Assembly (NCBI GenBank): GCA_003550325.1
Contig: QKWP01001169.1
Location: 87,057-151,056, forward strand
Origin: Gigaspora rosea
Taxonomy: Eukaryota; Glomeromycota; Glomeromycetes; Diversisporales; Gigasporaceae
Reading direction: 5' to 3'
DNA length: 64,000 bases
Part shown: positions 31,990-43,441 of the stretch, one piece after another
Numbering within the stretch: position 1 is the stretch's first letter
Layout: every line of letters begins with the position of its first letter
The notes under the pieces: model-generated
Seen by the model: the letters and a program-made list of their open reading frames with translations, nothing else
Database searches by the model: none
Told to the model about the DNA's origin: nothing
Made by a program: the position numbers and the translations under genes

Positions 31990-34042
31990 GTGTTTTATAT
32001 TAGGCCTTACAAAGTTAATTTTTCATTTTGCATTACATGAGTTTCAAAATTTCTAGTCGGTTGGTCAGATTTTTTTTTAATCTATTAATAGGCTTATATT
32101 GCATCTAAGGCTACATGAAGTTAATTTCATGCTTTGCATAACATGGAATCAGACAATTGAGGGTTAACTGTTAGATTTTCTATTGACTCTGTCAGATAAT
32201 TTTGGAAAGCTAATGTCTCTATCGATTGATACTGGAATAATTTATGGGAAAAAATTAAATAACAAAAATAGAATAATTGAAACAATTGGGACTTAAAAAA
32301 AATTGGAAAAATTGGAAAAATGGGTCAGCAGGTAATACAAAATGAAAATTTAATTTTGTATAGCCTTAAAAGGGCCCATTTTGCAAATTTTTTGAAAAAT
32401 GAGTTTTTATTAAATTCATGTAAATTTTGACATGGCCAATATTTTTTAATACAAATGAAAGGCGATTTGCATAATAAAAAATGGAAATAATATAAAAGAA
32501 AAATTACATGAGACAGTTTAAAGCCAAGCACATCACAAGATTACCTAATAGTTACCTGTTACCTTTAACCAATTAAAATCATGAAATTTGCTTAATTCCA
32601 GATTAGTCCAAAAAACAAAACAAATAATTAAACTTCAATTATTTCAAAATTGTTTATATTGCAAAATGGGCTTTTTTAATGTGAATTACCTCAGCATGGG
32701 AACTTTCTCAAATTTCAGAAAAGCTCAGGTTAATCATGTGGGAATTAGCCAATTAGCAGCTACCTTCTTATGCACATGACACACTGTTAATTAGACAATT
32801 GTCAAACATGGTAAACATTCTTGAATTCTATGAGAATTTTGAAGAAAACTTTGTATCTGTGTACTAGCTAACATGATAAAGTGGACGAATATGTAGGTAT
32901 AGTGCTATTTTTAGTGCTATTTTATTTTGATTTGTTTAGCATATTTACTAATTTTTATAAATATTGTTTTTTTTGTTGCTTCCAATTTATCTGATTTAAT
33001 AGCTTTGGTTCAATATGTTCTGGAGTTAAAAGTATCACTTATAATTAATAAAGGTATGAAAGTTTAGTTTAGTTAGAAGTTCCCAAATTTGTATTAGTAG
33101 GCACGGAATGTTGCAATAATAAGTTCATAAGGATTCTTGTTTTGGATTTGAAATCCATTTAGATGTATTCTGAATCCACAGAATTTCAAATCCACCTACC
33201 AAGATGTAGACTCATTGTGAAATAGACTGGCTTCAAACTGTAATTCAGTTAAAATTTTCTTGCATGTGTTTGTAATGGTGGTTATTTATTAGAATAAATC
33301 AAAACTAGATGGATGCGTAACATAGTCACACTTGACTCTATTTTATATCACTATTTTGAAAATAGCAATAATATAATTGATTTGTTAAATTATTTTTAAT
33401 AAAAATGTGGCCCATTCAATAGATTGATTAAGATGCTTGAAAACACCCTAAATAACATTATTATAGTGTGCACGTCACAATCACTAGCAAGTCAATCAAG
33501 CTTACTGCTTGAGAACACCTAAACCTCATTTTTCTAGTTGTTAAATGATCTTTAATAATAAATATTTTTATTAAAAGGTTATCGAAATACATATATACTA
33601 TTAATAATATATGCATATAAAAAAATATAAACTTATTTGCAGGCCAGTCAACATTTTTAAGTATAGTTGGCTTAGTAATAAGTGATATATTTATTTAACT
33701 AAAAACTATTGCCATCTTTAATTTTAGAAGTTTTTAATACAATAATCAAATTCCTATTTCTACTTAACATTTTGGTTTAAGCGAGGTGGCCTAAATAAAT
33801 AATAATAATAATAGTCAGTTGAATTGGATGAACTAAACACGAAATCAGACATATTAAAGAAAAAACAACAAAAGAAAAATTGCAAATAATTGTTGTAGTT
33901 TAAATAATAAAGCAAAGCATTACCTGGGCTAAAAAAAAAGAAATCTCATAATGAATAAACTTAATGAAAACTAAATGAAATATGTCATTTAATTAAAAAA
34001 AAATAGTATGAAAAACAAATAAGAATCATAGAATAAATATAA
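31990..34042. other. Non-coding AT-rich region
   Basis: No gene supported. An inverted pair AGGGCCCATTTTGCAA (about 32369) and TTGCAAAATGGGC (about 32658) may be the arms of another decayed element. The rest shows no coding frame, RNA gene or clear repeat. Confidence 0.5.
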
Positions 34043-34044
34043 TA

Positions 34045-34242
34045 CTGTCTTCCTCCTTTATAATCATGCAGTCTGTATCATGCAAATTGTGTGATTGTAT
34101 AAAGGTTTTTATTATGATGTGCTTATAAAAAGGTATTTATTTATAATTTTATTAGTAAAGTGGTTGCAGATTTTGGTGTGATTATAAAAAGGTTTTACTA
34201 TGATGTGATTATTAAGGATGTGAATATATAAGAGGAAGACAG
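34045..34242. mobile_element. Mariner-like MITE, 198 bp
   Basis: Ends CTGTCTTCCTCCTTTATA and, from the right, CTGTCTTCCTCTTATATA. Flanked by TA at 34043-34044 and 34243-34244. Interior repeats TTATAAAAAGGT and TATGATGTG. No ORF. Confidence 0.88.
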
Positions 34243-34875
34243 TACTGTAATTTTCTTTTTTTCATATTGGCTATGTTTGTTCGATACATCTTAAACTTCA
34301 ACTACTTTCGAAAAGAACATTCTGGCAAGTTAGAATATCACTGAATATCTATTAAGCATTGTTATTATCTGTATATAATATTTCTATTGATTACAAACCT
34401 TCTTATTACAGTGTGATGCAACATGATGCAACATGATTTCATATAGAACCGTTTACTACAAAGTTATTCAATTAGTGGAATAGTGCACCGATACTAGTTT
34501 TTTTAAGTTTGCTTATATGCAAAGTTCTGGTTTTACTATTCTATGCAATATAAATACTTGTATAACATAGATCCCAGAAATCATTGGAATCGAATATCTC
34601 CTATACTAAGCATCTTATATATAATTAAATAGGAAAATTAAGGCGACTATAGCGAGATTGTGACTAATGCAAATATGACTATTGTGGGGTTATACTGTAA
34701 GTTCTCTAATATATTGAAAGCACTATAAAAGGCTGATAAAGAATATCATAAGTATCAAACATATATCAAATGCTTATGCTATCGAAGTTCTAGTCTATCC
34801 ACATTAAAGCACTATAATTAGAACACGTGGCTTGACATTTGTTTAGTCATTACATTTTCATTATTTATTGGGCCT
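34243..34875. other. No gene seen
   Basis: AT-rich non-coding sequence. The segment near 34640-34690 (GCGAGATTGTGACTAATGC...TATGACTATTGTGGGGTTA) is related, partly inverted, to 31205-31280, so both are probably pieces of one old repeat family. Confidence 0.45.
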
Positions 34876-36225
34876 AGTATTATGTAGGTTGGATGAAAAG
34901 TCTTGTCAGTAGATTAATATCTTGATCAATTTTAAAGATACAGTTTTAACCTTTATATATATAAATATAGTGGTTATAATAAATGTGTAAAAAAAATTTT
35001 ATGTATTTTTATCAGATAGTTTTTAAAATATTGAATTTTTAATTTATTATATAAAATATATTGCAAATTTTTTTATATAAAAATTAATTAAACATTATCT
35101 TAAGTATATATAAAAAAACAGTTTTACTAAATCACACTGGCGTTCAATGCTAGTATCAGAAATTAGAGTATCGGCATCAAAAATTCACCCCACGTGATCA
35201 GTACCAAAATTCTTTCAAGTTCGTTTATGTTAGGTTAGGGTTAGTGTGAGTGCTCAGTTAGGGTTTGGTTTAGGTTGTTATATAGTAAAATCACTCAAAA
35301 AAAACTTTTTTTAGTTAAAAAAAGTGGTTTCTTATGCAAACTTTTGAGAAATAAGCTTTTTTTGACAAAAGAAACGTTTGTTTTGAATTTTCCTGATTGA
35401 GTTACATTACACCAAATTATGATGCATGATTTTCTGACCTACTTTCTGATAATGTTCCGATCTAATTTCTGACACTAGTGTTGAATGCCAGTGGTGTGCT
35501 TTAATAAAACCGTAAAAAAATTTAAAAAATTTAATTAATTTTTCTAAAAATTTAGCTAATACTAAAATTAGTTATGTAGTTTTTAAATATATAATTTATT
35601 TTTAAATTAACATATTAAAATTTAAAAAATTTACAATTTAAAATTTTTCTTTGTTTAATTAGATTTTGCGAAGCTATAGTTTTTTATTTTTTAATATTTT
35701 TATAAATTTTATAAATAATAATAATAATTTTGTAATAATTTTTATTTATAACTATTCTATTTTCAAATAAAATTATTAAATTTATTTAAAACAACCAAAA
35801 ATTAAAAATTGTTATATAGATAAATTTTATTACTAAATTTAGTAAATTAATTACTATATATAGTAAAATATTTAATTTATTATAAAATTACTTCAAATAA
35901 TTATAAATAAAATTTATTTATATAAATTTTAATTATATAAATATAGTTCATTATCTTGGTTATATAATTTTTTTTATTATATAAAAATTTTAATATAAAT
36001 GACTTAATTTAAATTTTTATAATAATAAATTTCAATTTGTTAAATTAATAAATTTAAAAACCAATTTTTTTAACAACTATCTAATTAAAATTAATTAAAA
36101 TTTTTTTTATAAATTCATTATAACCACTATATTAATATATATAAAATTTAAAACTGTATATTTAAAAATGATCAAGATATTGATTCTGACAAAACTTTTC
36201 ATCCTACCCACGTAAAATCATGAAA
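34876..36225. mobile_element. Large inverted-repeat (foldback) element
   Basis: The left arm (GGTTGGATGAAAAGTCTTGTCAG ... ATATCTTGATCA, TACAGTTTTAA, ATATAGTGGTTATAAT) at about 34888-34985 matches the reverse complement of 36125-36215 over roughly 100 bp or more. Between the arms is a second, nested inverted-repeat unit at about 35120-35515. The centre is nearly pure A+T and non-coding. No clear target duplication was found. Confidence 0.75.
35120..35515. mobile_element. Nested inverted-repeat element with telomere-like core
   Basis: Left ACAGTTTTACTAAATCACAC, CTGGCGTTCAATGCTAG, TATCAGAAATTAGA is matched from the right by ACGGTTTTATTAAAGCACAC, CTGGCATTCAACACTAG, TGTCAGAAATTAGA, about 50 bp of arm. 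Its middle carries TTAGGTTAGGGTTAGTGTG, a telomere-like motif also seen in other inverted-repeat elements of this window. Confidence 0.7.
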
Positions 36226-36610
36226 AATTTGATGATAGTATAGTTCAAATGAAAAAATTTAAGATGTTATTAATAAAGTATTTTATATTAAAGTCCAAAT
36301 TATTTTCTAATATAAATAAAGACCTCAGCTATTATGCTCTACTATTCTTAATAATTAAGATGAGATGTTTATAGTTTTGAGTAGTCTTTTAGTAAATTTT
36401 AAGCTGATGACTATATTCCAGTCCTTCAAATAAAAGATATATCACATTAATACTTTGAGTTTTATGAATAATGTTGGGATAGGAATATTACTAGTCATTC
36501 AGAAACAAAATTAATTTTCAACAACTTGTTCCCAATGAAACTCTTAGTTGATATCATTCTGTAGAATATTAACAAATAGCGAATCTTCTCAAATTTGCAA
36601 ACACCCTATA
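36226..36610. other. No gene seen
   Basis: AT-rich non-coding sequence between two inverted-repeat elements. Nothing recognisable. Confidence 0.45.
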
Positions 36611-36614
36611 TCAT

Positions 36615-37085
36615 TGTATCAGTTCTGCCTATTTCACTGACAAATAGTTTCCTGACAATTAATTTCAACTAATTAATTTATCAACAAGATAATTTTCTGA
36701 AGATTAATTCACTGACAAGTTCATTCATCAATGAAGAATTTCTGACTATTGCCATTATGATCAAGTTTATAGTAAGGGTTAAGGTTAGTGCAATTTATAA
36801 AAAAAACTTGTCAGTTAATTACAACTGTCTTATAAATTTTAAGACAAACTAAAAATTTGCTGTTCCCAAAGACAATTTGATTTCATACCTAGTAATTCAT
36901 TGTCTTTGGAAGTTTAGTCTGAAAATAGCAATAAAATTTTCTGAGAGCTAGATGATTCATAAGACGAAACTGAAGAAATTTTAAAAAATGAGTAAGTTTT
37001 TAGTTTGTTCCAGAATTTATAAGAACAGCTATAATTGTCAGTAAATTAGTCTTGTTAGTAAATTACTTGTTGGTGAAATAGTACA
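36615..37085. mobile_element. Foldback element with CACTGACAA repeats, diverged
   Basis: The left end TATTTCACTGACAAATAG and right end (inverted) TATTTCACCAACAAGTAA match, and (T)CACTGACAAG/CTTGTCAGT motifs recur inside. The middle holds AAGGGTTAAGGTTAGTGC followed by a run of A and CTTGTCAG. This is the same arrangement as the better-preserved element at 61195-61480, so the two are members of one family. Confidence 0.55.
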
Positions 37086-37114
37086 AATCCAAATTATTGT
37101 AATATGATTTATAG

Positions 37115-37840
37115 TATAACAGTTGAATTGGGAGAGCAGTAAAACAATATAGACAATAGTGCCAATTTAAAGCTCCAACTGATTACGAGATAAGAGAAAC
37201 AATGCGATAGTAATAGGAGAGTGTTTATAATAGTAAAGGATTAAAGTTACAAACTGATACTGTGATGTAAAGGTAATAAGGAATGCCAGAGTATGCTAAT
37301 GCTTGGTGATAACAATGATGGGTGATAACGATGTCCTCAAAAATAGCTATCAGGTGAAATTGGGATAATCACAATACAACAACTATTCGTATAAAAATCA
37401 CGTAAACAATTTTAAAAGAATTAACAAAACTAGTTATATGGAATTCGAGTTATAATAAGCCAATATGAAGTTACAGGTCAATTTAGCCTGTTGAATTGAA
37501 TCTTGCAAGGTTTATTAAAATTCCAAGTTGAATTCAAAAGATAAGTTTATCATTTTTATTATTATATGTTATTTTAGAATGAAATGTAGAACTTATATCG
37601 AGCTTTATTGAATTTGAAGGGTTTATATACATTTTGGATCATTACTACGTTTTCATGGCATTTACTACATTAATGTGACGAATGCAATGTTTTCGCAGCC
37701 AATACTGCATTATCGCTATATTTACTGCGTTTACACTATAGACCTGGTTGTTCTGATATCTAAGCTACTAAGCCTCATTTAAATCTCCTTATTTGTATAC
37801 ATAATTTAAAAATATTTACATCATAAAAAAAATTGTCACA
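37115..37840 (-). repeat. 3' LTR (minus-strand element)
   Basis: Reads TGTGACAATTTTTTTT... to ...CTGTTATA on the minus strand; the final CA has changed to TA. It is preceded on that strand by a purine-rich tract (37841-37855), as expected for plus-strand priming. Confidence 0.75.
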
Positions 37841-38009
37841 TCTGCCTCCCTTGTCATTAAGCCCTTGCGAAATGATCACTCTTAATATTTCACTAAGTTC
37901 TTTGGGGCTAGAGTTTGAGTTCTATTAACAGAATCTTCAAGGTGGAAAGAGCTTATGTAGAAAGATCATATAGGAGCTCATGGATTTTGATATTTATAAT
38001 GTTTCTTTA

Positions 38010-38115
38010 GGATGGCAGTAGGGGGTTAGATGAGTTTCTCCACCAGAGTCAAAAATTCGAACGGGGGACCAGCCAGTTAGTAAATGTTTGAACCATTGGG
38101 TTATCCAGTTTGTTC
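38010..38115 (-). repeat. tRNA-derived SINE-like fragment
   Basis: On the minus strand TAACCCAATGG fits the pol III A box (TRGYNNANNGG, one mismatch) and CGTTCGAATTT 29 bases further fits the B box (GGTTCGANTCC, three mismatches). Spacing is tRNA-like, but no full cloverleaf folds, so it is a SINE head or decayed tRNA, not a tRNA gene. It lies inside the LTR element near its 3' end. Confidence 0.35.
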
Positions 38116-38409
38116 TGCTAGGATTAACTACAGCCTTCTTTTTATTACATTCCTTTCCATTTTTACTGTTATTTATTTTATGCAGTACAGTTACACTACT
38201 ACTAATACTATTACTGACATCCTTCTCAAGACTTATCCTTTTAATTTTACCTCTGCTCGCACAATAATTTTCAATGTTATTCTTAAGATCTGGCATTGCA
38301 CTTTTGGTGCAGAGGTTTATATTTATGCTTTGTTGATAGTTATAATAGAGGTCTTCAAGGTTTTTTACTTCAGAGCATTTGTCTTTGATAGGGTTTAAAT
38401 CAAATGCTA

Positions 38410-41000
38410 TTATTTCTTTCTTGCTTGCACTGTACTAAGAGCAAGATTCAGGATCATAAGGTCCAGTGAAACTTTCTCGTCATGGTAACAATTACCAACT
38501 ATAAACACTCCATTGACCCTATTTGTACCTGTCAATTTTTTATAATAATCGAATGCATCTTCTTCAGTTCCAAATCCATTTGGATAACAATATTCAACAT
38601 TGTATATTCCATTAATATTCACTATATTTGCTGCTTCCTGATAATAATCGAATACCTTATTTTTATCTACTGTTTTATTTTGGTAATAGTCCTTAATACT
38701 AAGTGGTTCTGCAGGTTTTTCATTTTTAACTGGATCGATATGAATGGCATGGCCATTTAGATAAGAATTTCTTTTTTTCAGTTTTTTATCTTTATTTCAC
38801 TTGGCTGTTTTTCTAAACTGGATGATTTTTTTATCCACAAGTCACAGGCCCGTTTTAAAGCTTCTACTTCAAGAATTGGTTCAGGTTCATCATCTTTTGA
38901 TTTATCTAATTTATTTTGATTGGGTACCTTCATAACTTTATTCTCGCTTACTTGATTTATTTTCCTTTTCTCATCTTTAATAATTTCACTTTCCTTTGCT
39001 TCATTTTTCATCACAGTCCTAGGTTTACATCACAAAGTATAACCAAGTACTTATAAAGTACTTGTTAAGTACTTGCTAAATACTTGGCTTAAGTATTTAC
39101 TTGATATAAGGTATGTTGAAATTAGTTTAATAAATAATTGAATTAAGTATTTAGTAAGTAATTATAATAAGTACTTAATAATTAATTATAATAAGTATTT
39201 AATAAATAATTTAATAAGTACTTAGTTATATTTAAAAAATTAAATAACTTGTTTACATTTATTAATATAAATATATATTTATAAATCATAATTATAAATA
39301 TATAAACAAAGTTAAAATTAAAATTGGTACTAGGGTCAAAATTGTATAAAAATCATTTTTCATTAGCACCTGAATATAAGTTTATTATAAAATTTTGAGC
39401 TATAACAAAAAATGAGTAAAAAAATTTTAAATAAAAAAAATAAAGTTATAATAGTAATTAATAAATATAAAAATCAATTACTTATTTAATATTAAATAAT
39501 TATAGTATATAATAAGTATTAAAATTAATTATTTATTTAATATAATTATTTAGTGTATAATAAATATTAAAATTAATTACTTATTTAATATTTTTTTTAT
39601 GTCAAAGTTCCCGCTCTGGGTGAGTGTTTACTTATTTAATATTAATTATTTTAGTATATAATAAATATTAAAAATAATTACTTATTCAATACTTATTTTA
39701 GAGTATATAATAAGTATTTAAGAATTAATTACTTATTTAATAATTATTATTTTAGTATACAATAAGTATTAAAATTAATTATTTATTTATTACTTATTAT
39801 TATAGTATATAATAAGTATTAAAATTAATTATTTATTTAATACTTATTATTATAGTATATAATAAATATTAAAATTAATTACTTATTTAATACTTATTTT
39901 TAAAGTATTTAATTTGTATTATAATTAATTACTTACTTGATACTAATAATTATAAGTACCTATAAAATACTTAAAACTAATATTATTTTGTATTGAATAA
40001 TAATAGTAAAAAAATACTTGTTACAAATATATATAAATACTTATAGAATACTAAGTATTTAAAAAATAATATTAGCAAGTATTTATTTAATAATATTATT
40101 TAATTTATATAAGATAGTAATTAATTTAATTCCTGATGTATTATCTACAACTTTCTCAAATCTCATAAGTACATTTTGCTTCTTTGTTTCTTTCTTCTGA
40201 TCTATTTTTGTTTTATTTATGTCATCTACTTCTTTAGTCTTTTGATAGTCCATCAGAGAACCTTCTTCAATACTTGCTCTTTGTTTGAAACCAGATTCAA
40301 TTGGTCCAGTCATGTGGCCAGGCTCTGCGGCTTCAATAGGTCTCTGAACATACAGTAAGGCTTGACTTTCAATAATAATTCTTTTATGTTATCTACTTTG
40401 GCAACATTATTTTCAACTCCAACTCTATCTTCTGATTTAATTTCAGCTTCAAGTTCTTATTATTATTTCGTGCAATAGCAATTAGATCTGCATAATAACA
40501 TCCAGAGGCATTACCCATATCAGTAGGTCTTTGAAAACAATCAGATGCTTCATGTTCACTTATGTCAATATCAATTCTTTTATTTTTAACCTTAACTTTA
40601 CTTCTGTTTTGACAATAAGATCCAACCATATTAGCAATATTGATATCTGCAGATTTTTGACAATACGTAAATGTTTTATCCTCATCCTTTATGATGTCAC
40701 TAGCTTTCAAGGGTTCGTAGAGGTCTTTTTTCTCCTTCAGTCGTGGATTCTTTTACAAGATATTTATTGATTAATTTATGACAAGGGCATCGAATTCTGA
40801 CTTAGATAATCAGTATTTGTATTATTAACAGCACTTTCTTCTATGCTATTATTTCGACTGCAACTTCCAAAAGTGCTGTTTTCATATCGACTTGGTTCAA
40901 CAGGTTTTTGCTAATGCACAAATGTCTTGCATTCTTTATATCTGTATTTAGCTTCTCGACCTTTTTGCAATTTGGGTATGAAGTTGTCAAGATCTTTCAA
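38410..41000 (-). pseudogene. Sel1-repeat protein remnant inside the LTR element
   Basis: Sel1 repeats are 36-residue helical hairpins used for protein binding. Remnants read DEDKTFTYCQKSADINIANM...SYCQN and CFQRPTDMGNASGCYY (40710-40393), then DYYQEAANIVNINGIYNVEY-CYPNGFGTEEDAFDYYKKLTG and VNGVFIVGNCYHDEKV (38680-38410). Charged linkers lie between (39014-38778, 40313-40083). The pattern A.Y..QKSAD.G...G...LG.CY.NG.GV is still clear. An AT-rich repeat block (39040-40090) separates the parts. It shares orientation with the LTR element and lies wholly between the LTRs. Confidence 0.6.
39040..40090. repeat. AAGTATTTAATAAATAATT repeat block
   Basis: Starts with AAGTACTT palindromes (CAAGTACTTATAAAGTACTTG) and continues as about 1 kb of iterated AATTAATTACTTATTTAATA and ATAATAAGTATT variants. 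A short non-AT island, GTCAAAGTTCCCGCTCTGGG at 39601-39620, interrupts it. Non-coding. It is probably an insertion or expanded satellite within the Sel1-type pseudogene. Confidence 0.7.
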
Positions 41001-41179
41001 GTACCTATCGAGTAGATTATTCAACTCACTTTCCGAATTGGACCCATGGCTTGACATTGAATCATTGGGGTTTCTGGACCATAATAGGCATTAGGGACTT
41101 CATTACTAGTTAGTGTTTTCTTCTGGGGCTCTACCAGACAGACCTCCTGTGGGGCTCCTCTCTACGTGAAAGGAGGTAT

Positions 41180-41520
41180 ATGATTTCTTTAGTTTCTGTT
41201 CGATTTTTATTTCTTATTATTTTTTTAATTCTTCTTCTATAAACTCTAGAACTTCAGGGAGATACAAATCATCAGGGGCTTCAGAAAAATTTCAGGCTAG
41301 TATTTCTTGGATAACTTTGATTTGTTCTATGATAAGTGTTCTTAGAAGTCTTGTATACTTGTTATTTAACTTTTCTACTACTGAACACTCAAGGATGGAG
41401 TGCCTCTTTCTTTAGCATCGAGGACACAAAGGTTTCTTGGACGGGCGTTTTCAAATTTGCCTTTCCAGAATAGACTATGAATATATCTCTTCTTTGGTTT
41501 CATCAAATTCTTGGTTGTAG
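41180..41520 (-). pseudogene. Gag-like zinc-knuckle segment of the LTR element
   Basis: In the first 500 bases after the primer-binding-like site the minus strand reads KKPLCPRC, stop, RKRHSILECSVVEKLNNKY. This is a C-x2-C-x4-H-x4-C knuckle with one stop at a Gln-like position, followed by helical sequence (TRLLRTLIIEQIKVIQEILA). A knuckle so placed suggests Gag, or the Cys/His tail of a LINE fragment. Confidence 0.35.
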
Positions 41521-41764
41521 TGGTAGAATATTTAGGAATATTGTGGTAGGTACAGGGGACAAATTATAAGAGGTGTAGAAGGGGTTTCCAGTCTTCATGA
41601 TTTTGGTATTAGATGTTTTGACTTAAAGGTTTGGATCAGCTTAAGGTGAATATAGCTTGTGGTTGTTAAAGGAAAACCATGAAACGTTATGAGACAATCC
41701 ACACACAGCTTTATTTAGAGAAGGTTGGGTTATTTTTATTTCACTTCACACAATCAGCACCAAA

Positions 41765-42490
41765 TGTAACGGTTGAATTGGGAGAGCGTAAAACAATATA
41801 GACAATAGTGCCAATTTAAAGCTTCAACTGATACGAGATAAAAGAAACAATGTGATAGTAATGGGAGAGTGTTTATAATACAGTAGTAAAGAATTAATGT
41901 TACAAAACGATACTGTAATGTAAAGGTGATAAGGAATGCTAGGGTATGCTAATGCTGGGTGATAACAATGATGGGTGATAACGATATCCTTAAAAACAGC
42001 TATCAGATGAAATTGGAATAATCATAATACAACAAAGTCTATTTGTATAAGATCATGTGAACAATTTTAAAAGAATTAACAAAACTAGTTATATAGAATT
42101 TGAGTTATAATAAGCCAATACAACGTTACAAGTCAATTTAGCCCATCGAATTGAGTCTCGCAAGGTTTATTAAGGTTACAAGTCGAATTCAAAAGATAAG
42201 CTTATCATTTTTATTATTATGTGTTATTTTAAAATAAGATGTGGAATTTATATCGAGCTTTATTAAATTCAAAGGATTTATTTACATTTCGGATCAATAT
42301 CATGTTTTCACGGCATTTGCCATGTTAACATGACAAATGCAACATTTTTCAGTCAATACCGTGTTATCGCTGTATTTACCGCGTTTATGCTATAGACCTG
42401 GTTTTTCCAACATCTAAGCCACTAAGCCTCATTTAAATCTCCTTATTTGTATACATGATTTAAAAATATTTATATCATAAAAATAAACCA
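41765..42490 (-). repeat. 5' LTR (minus-strand element)
   Basis: Reads TGGTTTATTTTTATGAT... to ...CCGTTACA on the minus strand. It is highly similar to the 3' LTR, with scattered substitutions and small indels, so the element is not recent. Both copies are 726 bp by the boundaries chosen here. Confidence 0.75.
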
Positions 42491-43264
42491 ATAAAATTAT
42501 AAAATAATTCATCACAATAGTGATATGTTTTACATTTTACAACACTTAATTAATTATAACACATCTGTAGAGCATGATTCAGTAATTACAATAACTGATA
42601 ACTTCGGCCTACCATGGCTCTTATTCAAGAAATATTATATGCATTGGACAAATAGTAAAATATGCTTGTAAATTCAATTCAGTAGGTATAATTTATTAAT
42701 TAAATCTTGATGTAACCTACTCAGCCTCCTTTCCTGGTTTTAGAGCAACTACGTTGCGCAGCTACCTTCTGTTAATGATATATTAAGCCGTTTTAAATTG
42801 AAACTATGTTTATCATTATTTTTTTCATATTTACGGGAAACTTAAACAAGCATAAAACTTAAACATATTTTTCATTTCTATTTGCTTAGTTTTTGGAAGG
42901 AGATCATGAGATAGAGGGGATAACATTAAACAAAGTTTCAAATCAAACTGCCTAATAATATTGATCTTAAAAATTAATATTTTTGATATGCTTGAATATA
43001 TTAATAGTTGTTTCTAATTATTATGCGGATCTATTTTTCTTACTTATATACTGTATTTTATCACAAATGAAATGAAAAAATTAGTAAATTGAATTGTATC
43101 GCTTCAGATTGTTAAACAATTCCTTTCTAAACAATCTTATTGACAGAGATTTACATAGCAGATAGTGGATATAGTATATACAACACATATACGTCTACAG
43201 GTTTTTGATAGGAATATGCCCCTCAAAATTATGTAGAATTGATAATAAATATTAGTATCTATAT
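42491..43264. other. No gene seen
   Basis: AT-rich non-coding sequence to the right of the LTR element. No repeat boundary, coding frame or RNA gene was recognised. Confidence 0.5.
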
Positions 43265-43265
43265 A

Positions 43266-43439
43266 CAGTCGCACCCCTCTAAGTGCACACTATATAAAAA
43301 TCACTCTAAAATGCATATCTATGTTTGGTCCAGATAATCTAACAATTATAAATTTTAATCTCTCTAAATGCACACCCCCTTTAAGTGCAATTTTTTTTTC
43401 TCTATGGCACCAAGGGGGTGAACTTGAGAGGTGTGATTG
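43266..43439. mobile_element. Pogo/mariner-like MITE, 174 bp
   Basis: Ends CAGTCGCACCCCTCTAAGTG and, from the right, CAATCACACCTCTCAAGTTC. Flanked by TA at 43264-43265 and 43440-43441. Second inner copies of CTCTAAATGCACACCCCCT and CTTTAAGTGCA lie inside. Such ends are typical of pogo/Tigger-derived MITEs. Confidence 0.85.
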
Positions 43440-43441
43440 TA

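Larger units (their letters stand above)
37115..42490 (-). mobile_element. LTR retrotransposon with Sel1-type cargo, decayed
   Basis: Two direct repeats of 726 bp (37115-37840 and 41765-42490) bound 3.9 kb. On the minus strand the LTRs run TG...(C)A, the polypurine tract AAGGGAGGCAGA lies just outside the 3' LTR (37841-37852), and TTTGGTGCTGATTGTGTG follows the 5' LTR as a primer-binding-like site. The internal region has a zinc-knuckle segment, then decayed Sel1-repeat sequence; no RT, RNase H or integrase was found. It is therefore a non-autonomous element, possibly one that captured a host gene. No target duplication was evident. Confidence 0.7.

Noticed and set aside
38010..38115. Functional tRNA gene
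   Set aside because: Box-like motifs are present but acceptor and anticodon stems do not pair; kept only as SINE-like.
39040..40090. CRISPR-like array in the AAGTATTT block
   Set aside because: Repeats are imperfect, AT-only, without spacers of constant length, and the genome is eukaryotic.
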